64,000 nt of DNA from Molossus alvarezi (GCA_037176705.1 CM073887.1:44206001-44270000), one strand, 5' to 3'; shown: positions 1 to 12,190, counted from the first letter of the stretch. The notes: generated by a model from the sequence alone, not told the origin. Program-made: numbers and translations.

Positions 1-24
1 TGGAAAGAAGGGTAAAGGGACTTG

Positions 25-195
25 TCTAAAGGGTATAGAGTTTCAGATTTATTCTGAGTGAATTTACTCTGGATGAAAAAGTTCTGGATGTTCATTTCCT
101 AACAGTGTGAATATTCTTAATGATACTGTACACTTAAAAGTAGTTGGGATGGCCAATACTATTATGTTTTTTTTACCTCAATAAGAAAAAATTGT
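25..195 (+). repeat. Old L1 3' UTR fragment
   Basis: This is a diverged L1 3' UTR tail. It reads like the mammal-wide pattern of a 'gatgaaaaagttctggatg' block, a block on spontaneous TGAATAT/ACTGTACACTTAAAAG, and a final A-rich run. A similar block order occurs at 5.5-5.6 kb. It is 5' truncated and non-coding. The subfamily is not assigned. Confidence 0.6.
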
Positions 196-198
196 TTT

Positions 199-244
199 AT
201 CCTCACCTGAGGACAGTTTTCCATTTTTTGTTCAGATAGAGTGG

Positions 245-276
<32 letters not shown>

Positions 277-435
277 TCGACATGAAAGGGAAACATCGAG
301 TGGCTGCCACCCGCACAACCCAACCAGGGCCGGGGACAAACTGCAACCGAGGTACGTGCCCTTAGCGGGAACCGAACCCAGGTCTCTCAGGACCGCAGGC
401 TGAAGCCCTAACCGCTGAGCCAAACTGGCCAGGGC
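199..435 (-). repeat. Ves SINE, type A (CCTCGGGTGAGG 3' end)
   Basis: This is a full-length tRNA-derived SINE on the minus strand. Read in sense, it starts with the 'gccctggccagtttggctcag' head, has a pol III A-box-like segment and a B-box 'gggttcggttcc', then a CT-rich body and the 'cctcaggtgagg' end before the A-tail. Flanks share a target-site duplication of the form aagaaaaa. It is non-coding and L1-mobilised. Confidence 0.9.
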
Positions 436-869
436 AAGAAAAATATATTTTTTAAATTGAAAACACAAGGTAATAAAGGAGTATGGCACTCAAGAAACTT
501 CAAGAAACATGGTGTGGTTGCAGCCTGAGGCATGTGGACAAGGGGTACAGAAGGTGTACAGAGGGTGAGGCTGGGAAACTAGAAGAAATTCATGAAGGAC
601 CTTATTTATGTTAAGACCTTCCACATATTTGAGAGCTTTTAGAATCATCAGTCTGCTTTCTAGTCTCTGATTTATTGGGCTTCTACATTATTAGAAAGTT
701 TCTCAATAGTAAAAATGTCAGTTCAAAAGTCGGGGCCTAATAACCAAGATAGTGGCTGTCTAGTGAATTATCTAGTGACACTACGGAGAGTAGAGGGAGG
801 TTGGATCTGAGATATATTAAAGAAGCAAAATTAATAGGATGGAATGAATGAATGACTGGAGGGCAGTGT
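436..869. other. Unique intergenic stretch
   Basis: I see no recognisable gene, exon or repeat in this stretch. The base composition is ordinary AT-rich intergenic DNA. Confidence 0.5.
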
Positions 870-1180
870 ATTACTATGCTAAGGATACTTCTGATTGCCA
901 GAACACTCAACACAAACTGGCATAAACAATGAACGAAACTGATTCACTTACGTAATGAAAAAACCCAGCAGTAGAGTAGGCTTCCAGTGAGAGACCCTAG
1001 GCTCTGACTCTGTTTCTTTGTCATTTGCTTGGTTCTGCTCTCCTGAGTGAATGGGTTATGTCCTCACACTGGCTTTCTTCATCAGAGCAAAGGAGGCTCA
1101 GCTTCTCTAGACCTCATATTTGCATATCACCTCATTCAAAACAAAAAAGAGATTTTCCTTCCTTCAGTTCCTTCATTTAC
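870..1180. repeat. Ancient interspersed repeat, family not named
   Basis: The segment has the pattern 'aaactggcataaacaat ... gattcactta ... gactctgtttcttt'. It resembles the block at 59,235-59,620, which carries the counterpart of the same ordered motifs. The shared order suggests one old dispersed family. I cannot name it with confidence. Confidence 0.35.
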
Positions 1181-2239
1181 TCTATTTGGACCAAACTGAA
1201 TCAACCTCTGGGCTGGGGTTGGGGGGACAGCAGGATCAGCTTGGATCTCTGAGCCGATCTCTACTGTAGAAGAGATGGAATTATGCTGACTAACTCTAAC
1301 TACTCAAGGCCCATGGTCAGGTGAGGAACAGGATAAACTCTACCCAAACCACATAGCAGATACAAGGTGGGGGCATAATTCCCCAGAGGGAATCTGGGTT
1401 CTGTGAGCAATGGGAGAGGGAAGGAATGGGCGCTTGGTAAGAAGCCAAGCCTTGTTTATGAGATAGAGTTAAGAAAGAAAGCGGCACCAAGGACAGCGCT
1501 GGCTCAGGTCGCTGTGGAAGTTGACACCCTTAACAGAGGCTGAAAATACGAGAGAAGAAGCAAGTATAGGGATATGGGCAGAGAGGTGAGGGGGACACAT
1601 GAATTTGTGGTTGAGTTTGAAGTAACTAAAAGCAGGTGGAGATGTTTGATGCTTGATAGTCAATTCTGGATCTTTCCGGTAACCCCACATAAATGAAACC
1701 ACAACTAAGTGGTCCCACTGTTTCCACAACACTATGCCATGTCTCTTTAGAGTTTTGAAATACTCCACAGTATTGATTAGCCATTAGTGATTCCCTGTGA
1801 CCCTGCCTAAGTATTTCCTCTTCCTCTTTAGCACTACAACCTACAAATCACTGGAAATGGGGTTGAGCAGGTGCAGATCAGAAGACAAAACATTTCTCTT
1901 AATGTGGGAAATTAATTTGTGGCTCTAATTGCCTCAAAATCTAAATGAGAAAAAACAAGTCTACATTCTCCCAGCATTCAAAATAAAGCACAGTTTTTAT
2001 CTGAATAAAGAAAATAATCTGCCGGGAAATTAAAAAAAGGACTTAAGCTGCTAAAATGTCAATCTTACCACATTGTTAAGGAAAAGCAACTTTAATTACA
2101 GTCAGATCTACACAGAATCACTTTTGAGTGGTGTGCACAGAAGCCCAAAGGTCTGGGATTTCAGAATTGACAAGGTACACTAAACAAAGGCAATGGGGAA
2201 AGGGCAAAGGGTAATGGGGGCGGAGAGACACAATTTGAG
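1181..2239. other. Unique stretch; AT-rich candidate regulatory block at 1,880-2,130
   Basis: No gene or clear repeat is visible. Within it, 1,880-2,130 is AT-rich and holds several homeodomain-type cores (TAATTT, CTAATTG, TTTAATTAC) without repeat signatures. This is the look of a conserved non-coding element, but conservation cannot be tested here. Confidence 0.35.
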
Positions 2240-2398
2240 AAGCATAGGCTTTCAGTCCTGGAGTCAGCTCTACCATGAAGTCACACTATGACCTTTGTCA
2301 AGTCATATACTCTCTGGACTGTAGTTCTGTCCTATGTAATTGAGGAGGCCCAATAGTCAATGTTCTCAAGTTGCCTTTCACATCTATAAGAACATCAT
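2240..2398 (+). repeat. MIR SINE fragment
   Basis: The order matches MIR: 'ggagtcagctctaccat', then 'atgacctttgtcaagtca', then a 'tgtagttctgtcctatg' segment corresponding to the 'cctcagtttcctcatctg' part. It is truncated at its 3' side by the Ves insertion that follows. Confidence 0.6.
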
Positions 2399-2414
2399 AG
2401 AAAAATTGAATCTA

Positions 2415-2668
2415 GCCCTGGCCGGTTTGGCTCAGCGGTTAGAGCATCGACCTGCGGTCCAGAGAGACCCGGGTTCTGTTCCCACTAAGGGCACGTACCT
2501 CAGTTGCAGTTTGTCCCCGGCCCTGGTTGGTCGTGTGGGTGGCAGCCACTCGATGTGTCTCTTTCACGTCGATGTTTCTCTCTCTCTCTTCCTCTCTCTC
2601 CCTCCCACTCTGTCTGAACAAAAAATGGAAAAATGTCCTCGGGTGAGGATATAAAAGAAAGAAAGAAA
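2415..2668 (+). repeat. Ves SINE, type A
   Basis: A full-length copy beginning 'gccctggccggtttggctc', with B-box 'gggttctgttcc', CT-rich body, and 'cctcgggtgagga' end. It has a clean 13-bp target-site duplication (gaaaattgaatct) on both sides, at about 2,400-2,414 and 2,669-2,683. It is one of the better preserved copies. Confidence 0.92.
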
Positions 2669-2683
2669 GGAAAATTGAATCTA

Positions 2684-3467
2684 GACTCTTTTCCCAGAGC
2701 TACTTGCTTTGTTGTATATAACATAGCCTTATTGGTTGTTCTATATCCCTGTGAAGTTTGCAGAGAAATGGCCTGGAATTTTCCAATTCACAGATGCCAA
2801 AACAGAGGCTAAGGAAAATGTTCCATCGGAGGTGATCCAGAAAACCAGTGATGACTCAGAGCTCGATGAGAAAACCATATTGCATCCCAGAAGCCAGGTC
2901 CTTGAGCAATCAACTAAAAATAAAAGACAATTAGCTCATGAGCTTACCCTTAGCCATCTTCCCCTTTCCCAACCCCCCCCCAAAAAAAAAATAATTTTGG
3001 GAGAAAATTAATTTCAAGTGTTTTCACACATGGAAGCCAGCAGGCATTCTGGCTCCTAAGGGCAGTGAGCACAGGGGACCCTCCGTCAGCCCAGAGCAGC
3101 CCTGCCAAAGGGACGTGTAACCTTAGCTGAGCAACTGCTCGACACAAGGGTGTGTAAACAGGCACTGGGAGAGAAGATTTAGACAACTCAAAAGACTCAT
3201 TGCTGTAATAAGTTTCAAGAGGCAGCTGCTGACCTGCAGCCAACTGTAGATGTTCTCTGCCTCACGTTCGGGTTGCTGCATTATCATTGCAAATGGCCTC
3301 TCCCCAGTTCCCACGTCAGCCTAGTGATTACCAGCCTAGCTAGCCTTTTCTTGTTTAATATTCAAGAACAAAGCCATTTGGGGAACTCACTTCTTAGTAT
3401 GGTGTATGTCTCCCCATTCTTGCGTTGCATCTCCTGAGTTCTTTAGGAGCATCAAGAAAGAGCTGAA
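2684..3467. other. Unique intergenic stretch
   Basis: A short C-run/A-run at 2,973-2,992 is the only low-complexity feature. Small open frames occur, but they lack any recognised domain or splice context. No gene is called. Confidence 0.5.
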
Positions 3468-3735
3468 GCCCTGGCCGTTTTGGTTCAGCAGTTAGAGCAT
3501 CGGCCCGCGGACCGGAGAGTCCCGGGTTCGGTTCCCATTAAGGGCACATACCTCAGTTGCAGTTTGTCCCCGGCCCCGGTTGGGGTCGTGTGGGTGGCAA
3601 CCAGTTGATGTGTCTCTCTCACATTGATGTTTCTCTTTCTCTCTTCTTCCCTCTCTCCCTCCCGCTCTATCTGAAGATAAATGCAAAAGTGTCCTCAGGT
3701 GAGGATAAAAAATAAAAAGAAAGAAAAAAATCTAA
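3468..3735 (+). repeat. Ves SINE, type A
   Basis: Head 'gccctggccgttttggttcag', B-box 'gggttcggttcc', CT-rich body and 'cctcaggtgagga' followed by an A/G-rich tail expanded with AAAG units. Confidence 0.9.
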
Positions 3736-5174
3736 AAAAAAGGATATCAGGACAAGAAATCTACAAAGGCAGTAAACTGAGGTTAAATTATTGTTTCCGT
3801 AAACAACAGCCGAGTAGTGTGCAGCACATCCAGACAGGAATACGCCAGATCACCTTCCATAAAGATGATGCACAGGACCATAACCTCACCTGCAGAAGTC
3901 AGAAGACTCCACCTAGTTAGTGCACATCAGTCTACGAGAAGACCTGAAGAGACTCTCTAACTCAGGGCATCATGAAGACAACAAAAAGATTGGTTGGAAA
4001 TCATAGAATCTGCCATGTGAAATGAGAACCACATACAGTTTAATATACAGTTAACGTAAACATAATTATACGGACAACAGGCAGACGAAACATGCAGCAG
4101 GGTTCTGATGTTAACATCCAATCTCCCCTGTTTGGGAACCTGGTGAACAGCCTTGGTCAGATGTGACAGGGAATTGCCTTTGTCTGGTGCTGTGGGGATC
4201 TATTTCCTTCTCACAGAATCTAGGTCCTGCTGCTCCTTGGTGTCCCAGGCTGTACTTGTTCCATACCATTCTGTGCTGGAATGGTTACTTCCTGATATCA
4301 GTGTCATTATTGCTAATTTCAGAAAATAGCTGTCTCTTGGCCTCGGGTTTTTAAAAGAGCCTTCATCTATGGTAGTTACAGAAGAATGCTTGCCTTTCTT
4401 GCAATGCTCTCTGTTGAATGCCTATTTGCCAGTTGCTTATCATCTCAGGACTGGCTTTGTCTCCTACGGGACTGTGGCTTTCTATCTCCCCTTAAATACC
4501 TCTGCCTGACACTTGTGTGCTCCCCTCAAATCCTAGAGGAAGATAGGGAGTTTATAAGCGTGCTCCTTTGAACAGGAATAATAACTTGTGAATCCAAATA
4601 GAAACAATTTCCCTTCCCCATGTCCTCTGAAACATCTCTGGCTTGCGTCTTCAGGCACACTCTCCCTCCCTGCGTGCAGCTGCCCTGGCTTGGATTTTAA
4701 ACCATTCCACAGCCTCTGTGAGTCACTACAAACACGCTGAATTTGCCCCAGACCCGAGTGGGCGTGCTTTGCATTCTGATTCTTGTAAAACACCATGATT
4801 GCATCAAAGACCAAATAAAGACCATAAAAATTTCAAGGATAGATGATCCTAGAAAATTAATCATATATATATTTTTTTGTCTTAATGCACCTTTTGCTTT
4901 CTACGGATTGGTTGAGGGTAAGTTGCCATAGGTAGACTCTATGCAATCAAATGTATTTAATTGACAGAATCTACGCTGCCAGAGTATTTTGTTCCTGACT
5001 TGCTTTAGATGTAGATCTGAGCAACCCGACTACAACACTCTGTGAGATGTTTGAACCCTGTGTCTATAAAATGGCATTTTTATCAAAGCATATCAATGGT
5101 TCCATAAAGCAAATTTAAAACAGTTTGTCTCTGTGAGTCAACAATCAATATTGGCTCTCAGCTAGAAACATTTT

Positions 5175-5640
5175 AAAAGTCACTTTCAGGTGGAAGCAAG
5201 CCAGTACCCACCAATGGATGAATGGATAAACAACTGTGGTATATCCATACAATAGAATATTATTTGGACTTAAAAAGAAAAGAAATTCTGACGTGCTACA
5301 ACATGGATGAACCTTGAAGACACTATGCTGAGTGAAACAAGCCAATTGCAAAAGGACAAATACTATATGGTTCCACTTATATGAGGTACCTAGAATTAAA
5401 TTTATAGGGAAAGAAAGTAGAATAATGGTTGTCAGGTGTTCGGGAGGAAGGGGAAGTAGGGACTTCATGTTTAATGGGACAGAGTTTCAGTTTGAGAAGA
5501 TGAAAAAGTTCTGGAGCTGGATGGTGGTGATGGTGGCGCAATAATGTGAATGTGCTTACCAACATCAACTGTACCCTTAAAGTTGTTAAAGTGCTGGGTT
5601 TTATGTTATGCATAGTTTACCATTATTTTTTAAAATATGA
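5175..5640 (+). repeat. L1 3' end (end of ORF2 plus 3' UTR)
   Basis: It starts in the typical end of ORF2 ('ccaatggatgaatggataaa', 'gaatattatttggac', 'ctgagtgaaacaagcca') and runs into a 3' UTR containing 'tactatatggttccactta' and 'gtacccttaaagttgttaaa'. It is a 5'-truncated old L1 (L1MB/MC-like) on the plus strand and is not functional. Confidence 0.8.
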
Positions 5641-5681
5641 TATAAAAATTCATTTCTAAGTGAGAATTTTTTTAAATGTGC

Positions 5682-5882
5682 TTTTATTGATTTTTTTAGA
5701 GAGACAGAAAGGAGAGAGAGAGAAACATTGATGTGAGAGAGGCACATTGATCAGCTGTCTCCTGCACGCCCCCTACTGGGGATTGAGCCCACAACCTGGG
5801 CATATGCCCTGACCGGGAATCAAACTGGGACCTCTTAGTCCATGGGACGACACTCAGTTCACTGAGCCACACTGGCTGGGCC
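5682..5882 (-). repeat. Ves SINE, type B (TCTCTAAAA 3' end)
   Basis: On the minus strand the sense strand begins 'gcccagccagtgtggctcag' and ends in CT repeats without the CCTCGGGTGAGG motif. A target-site duplication 'gtgagaatttttta' flanks it at about 5,660 and 5,886. Confidence 0.85.
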
Positions 5883-6154
5883 CGAGTGAGAATTTTTAAT
5901 ACTCCCCCAAATATCTAGCTCTGTGGTTGAAATTATTTCTAAGTGACCTGAATTAGTTGCAACGTGATATTAACAATATATACAGACCATCCAAGCATCA
6001 GGAATATAGGAAAGTAGTGATATCCAACTACAAAAAGTTCAACGTTCAGAGCAATAAATCACCGATGCTTTTTCTTGGCTTTCTGGATAAACTTTCTAAA
6101 GGGCTTTTTGGTTTTGTTTTGCGTTTCTTTTTATTTATTTATTTATTTATTTTT

Positions 6155-6201
6155 ATCCTCACCCGAGGACATTTTTCCCATTTTTGTTCAGATAGAGTAG
6201 G

Positions 6202-6257
<56 letters not shown>

Positions 6258-6416
6258 TCAACCTGGAAGGGACACATCGAGTGGCTGCCTCCCACATGAC
6301 CCCAACCAGGGCTGGGAACGAATCACAACCGAGGTGCCTGCTCTTGACCAACTCAAACCCGCAACTCATTGGTCTGCTGGCCGACACTCCAACCGCTTAG
6401 CCAAACCAGCCAGGGC
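6155..6416 (-). repeat. Ves SINE, type A, with long (GA)n
   Basis: The element is in minus orientation. It begins (plus-strand view) with 'atcctcacccgagga' and ends at the head 'ccaaaccagccagggc'. The CT-rich body has expanded to about 50 bases of (GA/CT)n at 6,199-6,253. Confidence 0.9.
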
Positions 6417-7039
6417 AGTTTGGTTTCTTTTTTTAAAAAAGGTATGTCTTGTTGTTTTACTCTCAAAGGGAGCAGACATGCTAAAAATAAAAATGTATGG
6501 CAAATAGTCCTCCTTGACGAGTCCCACAGGAACACTATTCCCTGGTTTGAAGCCCATGCCTGGGAAGCTGTGTCGGTTACTGTCTGCCTCTCCACCTCAG
6601 TCCTCACAGGGCCCCCCACCCTGTCTGCTGCTCTCCAGCTCAAAGATGTTCTGCTCACCTCACTGAGTAAGAGTGAGAAAATGTTTTGCATCAGGGGCCA
6701 ATTACCCAAAGAAATAGAATATATCTATATATGTATTTCTTCGTGTCTAAAAAGAGATCTCTACAGGCTTCACATTGCCTGTTTTATGATAACTGTTGAC
6801 AACATCAACTTCAAATGAGGTGTACATACATCACCACACAGAAGCTGAAATGAAAATAAATCCTAAATGAAACCCTGATGAAAATAAGCCCTTAAAATGA
6901 AAATAAGCCCTGACCTTTTTATTTTTTTCAGTAACTTTGCAGATGACTCTGCATTTGATTTCTTTTTCCACCTCTGACTCTATTCCTGGAAGGAGGAGGA
7001 TGTGACAAAAAAGGGGCGGGGAAAGGTGGGCTTTGAAGC

Positions 7040-7250
7040 CAGAGAGATGGATGGGTCTGAGTCCCAGCCCAGCCATGTACCAACTATGTAGCTCTGGCTC
7101 TCTCCAGCATCCCAGCTGCCTATCTCCAAAATAAAGTTGATAATACAGGCATCTGTACTGCAAGGCTGTAGCAAGGATTAGAAGTTATATATGGACATTT
7201 GAAGCAGTGCCTTGTACATAGTAGATGCTCAATAAATCACAGCAGTGACC
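7040..7250 (+). repeat. MIR SINE
   Basis: It shows MIR order: a 'gggtctgagtcccagccc' head, central 'tgtagctctggctctc', then 'aaaataaagttgataatac', and the 3' signature 'agtagatgctcaataaat'. Confidence 0.75.
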
Positions 7251-8799
7251 ATGATGTCTGCGTCCCAAACACACTAGCAAACTAGCATATATCACACACC
7301 AATATCATTACTCAGCTCCATCACACTTCCCTCGCCATTCCCCAGTAAAAGGTGTTCTGTTCATAGTCACAGGTAAAGAGCCAAAAGAAGTTTACGCCAA
7401 TACTTTCTCCATACACTAATTCCCATTTTATTAGTGTGGAAAATTGGAGAAATAATGCAAATACAATAAGAATTTCTTTATCAAAAAAATCCTGCATCTG
7501 GCTTTAACATTCAAGATTTAAATATGATATAGACTTACCTATCTTGGAAAAATTGCATGTTCACTTTCAAGAGACAAGATCCATTCCAGAGGATTGCTTG
7601 ATAATTTTTCTCACTGCTATGGTTCTTTTTGTCCTACCCATTCCTCACTCTTCTCTTCTCTTTTTTTTTTTTTCATTTGAAATGAATTATATGAAATATG
7701 AACATTACATATTAAGAACAGAGTTAATTTTTAAATATAATTTATTATTGTCAGAGGGGATGACTATGCACATTCAAAGGGAAATCTAACAAATACGAAA
7801 TGTCTTGTCCAGATTTGGCATCCTTACCCTTCAGTACAGATAGATACGCAGTCAATTTATCTTCCTGCCTTGCTTTGCCCCCTTGTCAAAGACTCTTCCT
7901 TCAATCTCCTTCCTGTTGATAGGAAATGGCAAATGACCTTATCCCCTCAACTACAGCCATCTGGACCAAGGACAGTTACCTGATCCAAACTGTGCCGATT
8001 AGATTCTGCCTTTTAAGAAACAGTCATTGTTTCAGAAATTCTAGCTCACCTCCTTTGAGAACTTAAACTGGAACATGGTCAAGACTAAGTAAATTATATT
8101 GGGTTCTATGGAAGTAAACTAAGAAGTATGGTCTGCAGAGAGAAAAATGAAGCAGATACCCAGAGAGAAGGAGAATGGAAAAAGGAGAGAGGAAGAGGGA
8201 GGGAAGAAGGAAGGGAGGGAGAGAGAGAGCAAAAGAGTGATAGAGAGAGAGAGAGCCTTCCTCCTGACAGAAAGCCTTCCAATTGCTGGTTCCAGCCCTT
8301 TGTGAGACCCAGGTATCCTTGGGTTCTTTGAGAGACACTTGTATCCTTCTGATGACTTTCTCCTTTTGCTTAAGCAGTTTCAGAGGGTTTTGTTTCCTGA
8401 GAACAAAGGGTCTCTGAGACAATGGTTCATATCTTAGCCACTCACCCACCTGGGTGATGCCATCACCACTGCCACTAGCAATCACAATGGAAACTACTCC
8501 CCCAAAGATAAGGAGCTGAGAAGCAGCACCATGGAGAGCAGATCCTGAAACCAGAAGCACATCATGTTAGCTGTAGGAGAGTCCTTAGCCCAGTGGTGCT
8601 GCTGGTAAATATTTAACAACCAGCTCTCCTGGGGGGAAAAATCCATGGTATGAAGCATTTGCCAGTCTCTGTGGTGTAAATACTCCCACCATTGCTACTT
8701 CCAAAGTGATATCACTGAACATGGCATTTGAAAGAGATATTCAAAGTTGGCTCTTAGGAGTTAGGACAAACGGCTATCTAGCCTACATTTTCTGTAGAT
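7251..8799. other. Mostly unique; purine-rich tract 8,150-8,258 and possible old repeat
   Basis: A GA-rich tract at 8,150-8,258 is strand-asymmetric. The surrounding 7,900-8,410 segment, including 'tttgcttaagcagtttcaga', has the look of an ancient dispersed repeat, but I cannot assign a family. A 165-codon minus-strand frame crosses this tract and is low-complexity. I do not call it a gene. Confidence 0.35.
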
Positions 8800-9415
8800 A
8801 AGTGTAAATGCTCCTTGACTTACAATGGTGTTATGTCCCAATAAACCCATCATAAGTTGGACCAAAAAGTTGCATGCATGATTCCTGGTCAAGGGCACAT
8901 ACCCCAGTTGCAGGTTCAATCCCCAGCCCTGGTGTGGTAGTGTGGGAGGCAACCAGTCAGTGTGTCTCTCTCACATTGATGTTTCTCTCTCTCTCTCACA
9001 CTCCCTCTGTCCTTCCCACTCTATCTGAAAATCAATGGAAAAAATATCCTTGGGTGAGAATTAACAAAAATAAAAATAAAATAAAATACACCTAACCTAC
9101 TGAATATCATATCTTAGCCTAGCCTACCTTAAAGGTGCTCAGAACACAATATCCAAAAAACACTGGCAACACAGTACACTGTAGAGTATGGGTTGTTCAC
9201 CCTTGTGATTACGTGCCGGACTAGGAGCTGCAACTCATTGCTGCTACCCAGCATCATGAGAGAGTATTGACCATAATGCATATTGAGAGCCCAGAAAAAG
9301 ATCAAAATCCAAATTTTGAAGTATTGTTTCTACTGTATGTGTATTACTTTCGTGTCATTATAATTTTGAAAAATCCTAAGTCCAATCATCATAAATTAGA
9401 GATCATCTACACTTC
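8800..9415. mobile_element. MER2/Tigger-like DNA transposon remnant, split by a Ves copy
   Basis: The two ends are inverted relative to one another: 'ctccttgacttacaatgg' at the left and 'cataaattagagatcatc' at the right. Internal blocks 'cacctaacctactgaata' and 'tcttagcctagcctacc' are characteristic of the MER2/Tigger (TcMar) group. A Ves SINE interrupts it at 8,880-9,088. It is a non-autonomous fossil with no transposase frame. Confidence 0.75.
8880..9088 (+). repeat. Ves SINE, 5' truncated
   Basis: The tRNA-like head is missing or unrecognisable. The copy starts near 'attcctggtcaagggcac' and then follows the Ves order through the CT-rich body to 'atccttgggtgagaat' and an A-rich tail. It sits inside the Tigger-like element. 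Confidence 0.8.
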
Positions 9416-9534
9416 CTGACTCTCTTTTATTACTCGGTTCTTATTATCTTACTCCTATTTAATCAGCTCCATGCCCCTTATTCTGAACCAATTTAGGCAA
9501 GAGTGTGGTCAAATCATTTAAAAAATATAGTGTC

Positions 9535-9785
9535 GTCCTGGCCAGTCTTGCTCAGTGGTTAGAGTGTTGGCCCATGGGTAGAGTGTTGGTCACGCGTTCA
9601 ATTCCTGGTCAAGGACACATACCTGGGTTGCAGGTTTGATCCCTAGCCCCAGTTGGGATCATGTGGGAGGCACCCAATCAAGGTGTCTCTCTCACATCAA
9701 TTGTTCTCTCTTTCTCCCTCCCTCCCTTTCTCTCTATCTGAAAATCAATGGAAAAATATCCTCAGATGAGGATTTAAAAAATATA
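9535..9785 (+). repeat. Ves SINE with small head duplication
   Basis: The head carries a local duplication of 'agagtgttggc' (9,560-9,592). Body, 'cctcagatgagga' end and A-tail follow. A target-site duplication 'atatagtgtc' flanks it at about 9,523 and 9,791. The tail includes a short (TA)n. Confidence 0.85.
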
Positions 9786-9889
9786 TATATATATAGTGTC
9801 ATTCCTCTCAGAGACCTATAGTTCCATGCTCCCTCAAACACTAAGAGAATAATAATAATACTTCCTATTGCATAGTAATTAGTTTCTAA

Positions 9890-9995
9890 ATGACCTCAAT
9901 GGCATGCTATGGCAGCAAGAACACAAGCATTACCATCAGACCGACCTGCTTTGAATCCCTGCAGAAAGGATGCATTTGGTAAATGTTAGATTTCT
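9890..9995 (+). repeat. Possible MIR fragment
   Basis: 'catcagaccgacctgctttgaatcc' (9,936 on) fits the MIR 5' part ('agactgcctgggttcgaatcc'). It is short and diverged, so this is tentative. Confidence 0.35.
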
Positions 9996-12030
9996 GTTTA
10001 CATTCACTGACTCATTCATTTATCCCAAACATCCATCCCGGACAAGAGTTGGTCATGTGCCTGACAACAAGAATCAGTAAAGATTCCCGAACAAAGGTCA
10101 CAACTTTTCCAGGGCAGTGCACCCCTGACTCCAGCTTTGGGTACCCTCAAGTGCTTTGTACCAGAGACTAGAAAGACATTTGGAGAAAAAAAATACCTCA
10201 TTTCTTGTGTTCTACTTTGAACTAGGCTGCTGTCGTCTTTGGTTTTGCTCATAAAACACAAATGAGACAAGAACTCACTAGACATCACTTCCCTTTCTAG
10301 ACTTCCAAACTACATCGCACTACCAACACAAGAGGAGAAAAAATTGCTTTTCATTGGTTTGTGGTAGGGGCATCTAAGGGATTCCTCTGTTAGAGTTCAG
10401 CTTCAGCTCAGATCATTTCCCCGTTGCCTTTCCAGTCATTTGAATCAACTCAACCAACCTTTCCTTCCATTTTCCTCACTCCCCTCGCCATCCCTCACAC
10501 TGGTTTGTGAGAAATCCAAACATCCCCAGGTTCAACTAGCCTTTGGGAAACAAAGAGGTGCCTTGAACCAATAGTTCCTCAAACCCTCCCTGGAGAACTT
10601 CTAAACCTAGACTCAGACTCCGTCTCATAGTTTCTTCAGCAAGGTCTGCGTTTTAGACAAGCGTTTCCAAAAAGATCGACAATGGATTTCTCTAAGTGAA
10701 ACCTCACGTGAAAGTCCCACAACAGATAAAAATTAGAGCTAATCCTCTATGGCTTTATACGTCTTTTTAGTTTTCAGCTCTCAAAAAATGTTTAAATTGG
10801 AAATGGCTGGATTGCAATGAGGGTGACCAGAGACCCCTCTGGACTTGCTGAAAAGGCCTTACAACATCTCCGGGAAACCCTAGGGCTCCTTGGGGCATGG
10901 TGTGAAAACCTGCAGGGAGAAAAGCCACACTGGGAAGCTCTCCCTGTCAGTGGGCAGGAGCAAAGCTGATTGAGAGCTGGGGGCAGAAAAACCCCTTAGG
11001 AGATGCCTGCAATTGTTCAAATGCCAGATAATGCAGTCCTGAATTGGCCTCGGAGACATTTCCAGATAAAGTCACCAGAATGGGCAATTGATTGCATGTG
11101 AGACTCAGGAGAGAGGACAATACCTCTGATTTTTCAAGCTTGTTTGCAAAAATTAAGGTGCCATTAGCTCTCAGAAAGAGAAGAAAATAATCAAAATGTT
11201 TGGGGACATGTTACATGTTTTGTTAGCTTCTCTCTTTGAGGCGCCTGGGAGGACTTACCTATCTCGGAGAAAGGGAGCGACTTATCCACCAGTTTCCATA
11301 CCAAGAGCAAGCGAAGACCCCGGTGTGACGCAAGGGCTGGCACCCATAAAACATGAATCACAAAACTGTGAGACAGTTGCAAGGGACTAAGACGCCAGGC
11401 TGTGAGGTCCCTGACCCCAAAGTCAGAAACAAATGGTCAAGATCGGTCTCCCAAATAAAAAAAGTTTTCCTCTCCGGGCTCAGCCCTTCTGAGGACAAGG
11501 GCTTCCGGCAGTACCATCCGCCGCAATGCTGTCAGGTCCGATACTCAACAAATGTCTACTGAGGGCCTACCCTAGAGAGGTGGGATTGCTGGCGCCCCTC
11601 AGGATTCAACCAGCTTGAGCACACAGATGGGGTCACTGAGACCACGGTTCTCCAGAGAAAGTCCATTTGTTTATCTCCGAGTGATCCACAAATAACTGCT
11701 TCTTGCCGGTATGGCCGGGGACTCTGCTCCAGGACCCAGCCTGGCCGCCTGTGGCTGTCACAGTTGGAAAGCCGTCACAGAAAATTCTTCCGGTGCCAGT
11801 CCTCTTTCCCCCTCTGTTTGCCCCTGGATCACCAGAGAAGGCAGATGGCACACTGCAAACACATCCATAAACCAGGCAAATGTGAACCGTGTTGATAATG
11901 CAAATCCAACACTGGGCAGGGCCGCCCATGAGGACAGTAGTGAGGCCACCGGCTGGGCATGAAGGCAGATTCAAGTCAACGCAGGAAGAGCACCCTCCAC
12001 AGTGACGAGTGTGCCCTAGTAAGCCTCCTT
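9996..12030. other. Unique intergenic stretch, moderate GC
   Basis: No recognised gene or dispersed repeat was identified across about 2 kb. Composition rises towards 50% GC at 10.8-12.0 kb. A plus-strand open frame at 11,711-11,962 and a 148-codon minus-strand frame at 11,633-12,079 overlap each other. Neither shows a recognisable domain, signal peptide or splice context. Confidence 0.4.
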
Positions 12031-12034
12031 CACC

Positions 12035-12190
12035 AGTCACCAGCTGTGGAAACTGTGCCTCAGTTTCCACATCTTTCAAAGAAAATGATGCTTAATACCT
12101 CCTTCGTTGGATAGAAGCATAGAGATCGATCACAGGGAGATGTTAGCACAGTGACTGCCACCTAGTAAGCACCCAATAAATGTCGACTGC
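12035..12190 (+). repeat. MIR SINE
   Basis: It contains 'ctgtgcctcagtttccaca' followed by the 3' pattern 'gtaagcacccaataaatg', in MIR order. Confidence 0.75.

Noticed and set aside
5957..6400. 147-codon frame with an Arg-Glu repeat
   Set aside because: The RERERE run is the (GA)n of a Ves SINE. The same artefact appears in many other frames across Ves copies.
8063..8560. 165-codon minus-strand frame
   Set aside because: Its middle is the translation of a purine-rich simple tract, so the open length comes from low complexity.
11633..12079. 148-codon minus-strand frame
   Set aside because: It runs into MIR sequence at its start and overlaps another frame on the plus strand. No recognised protein family.
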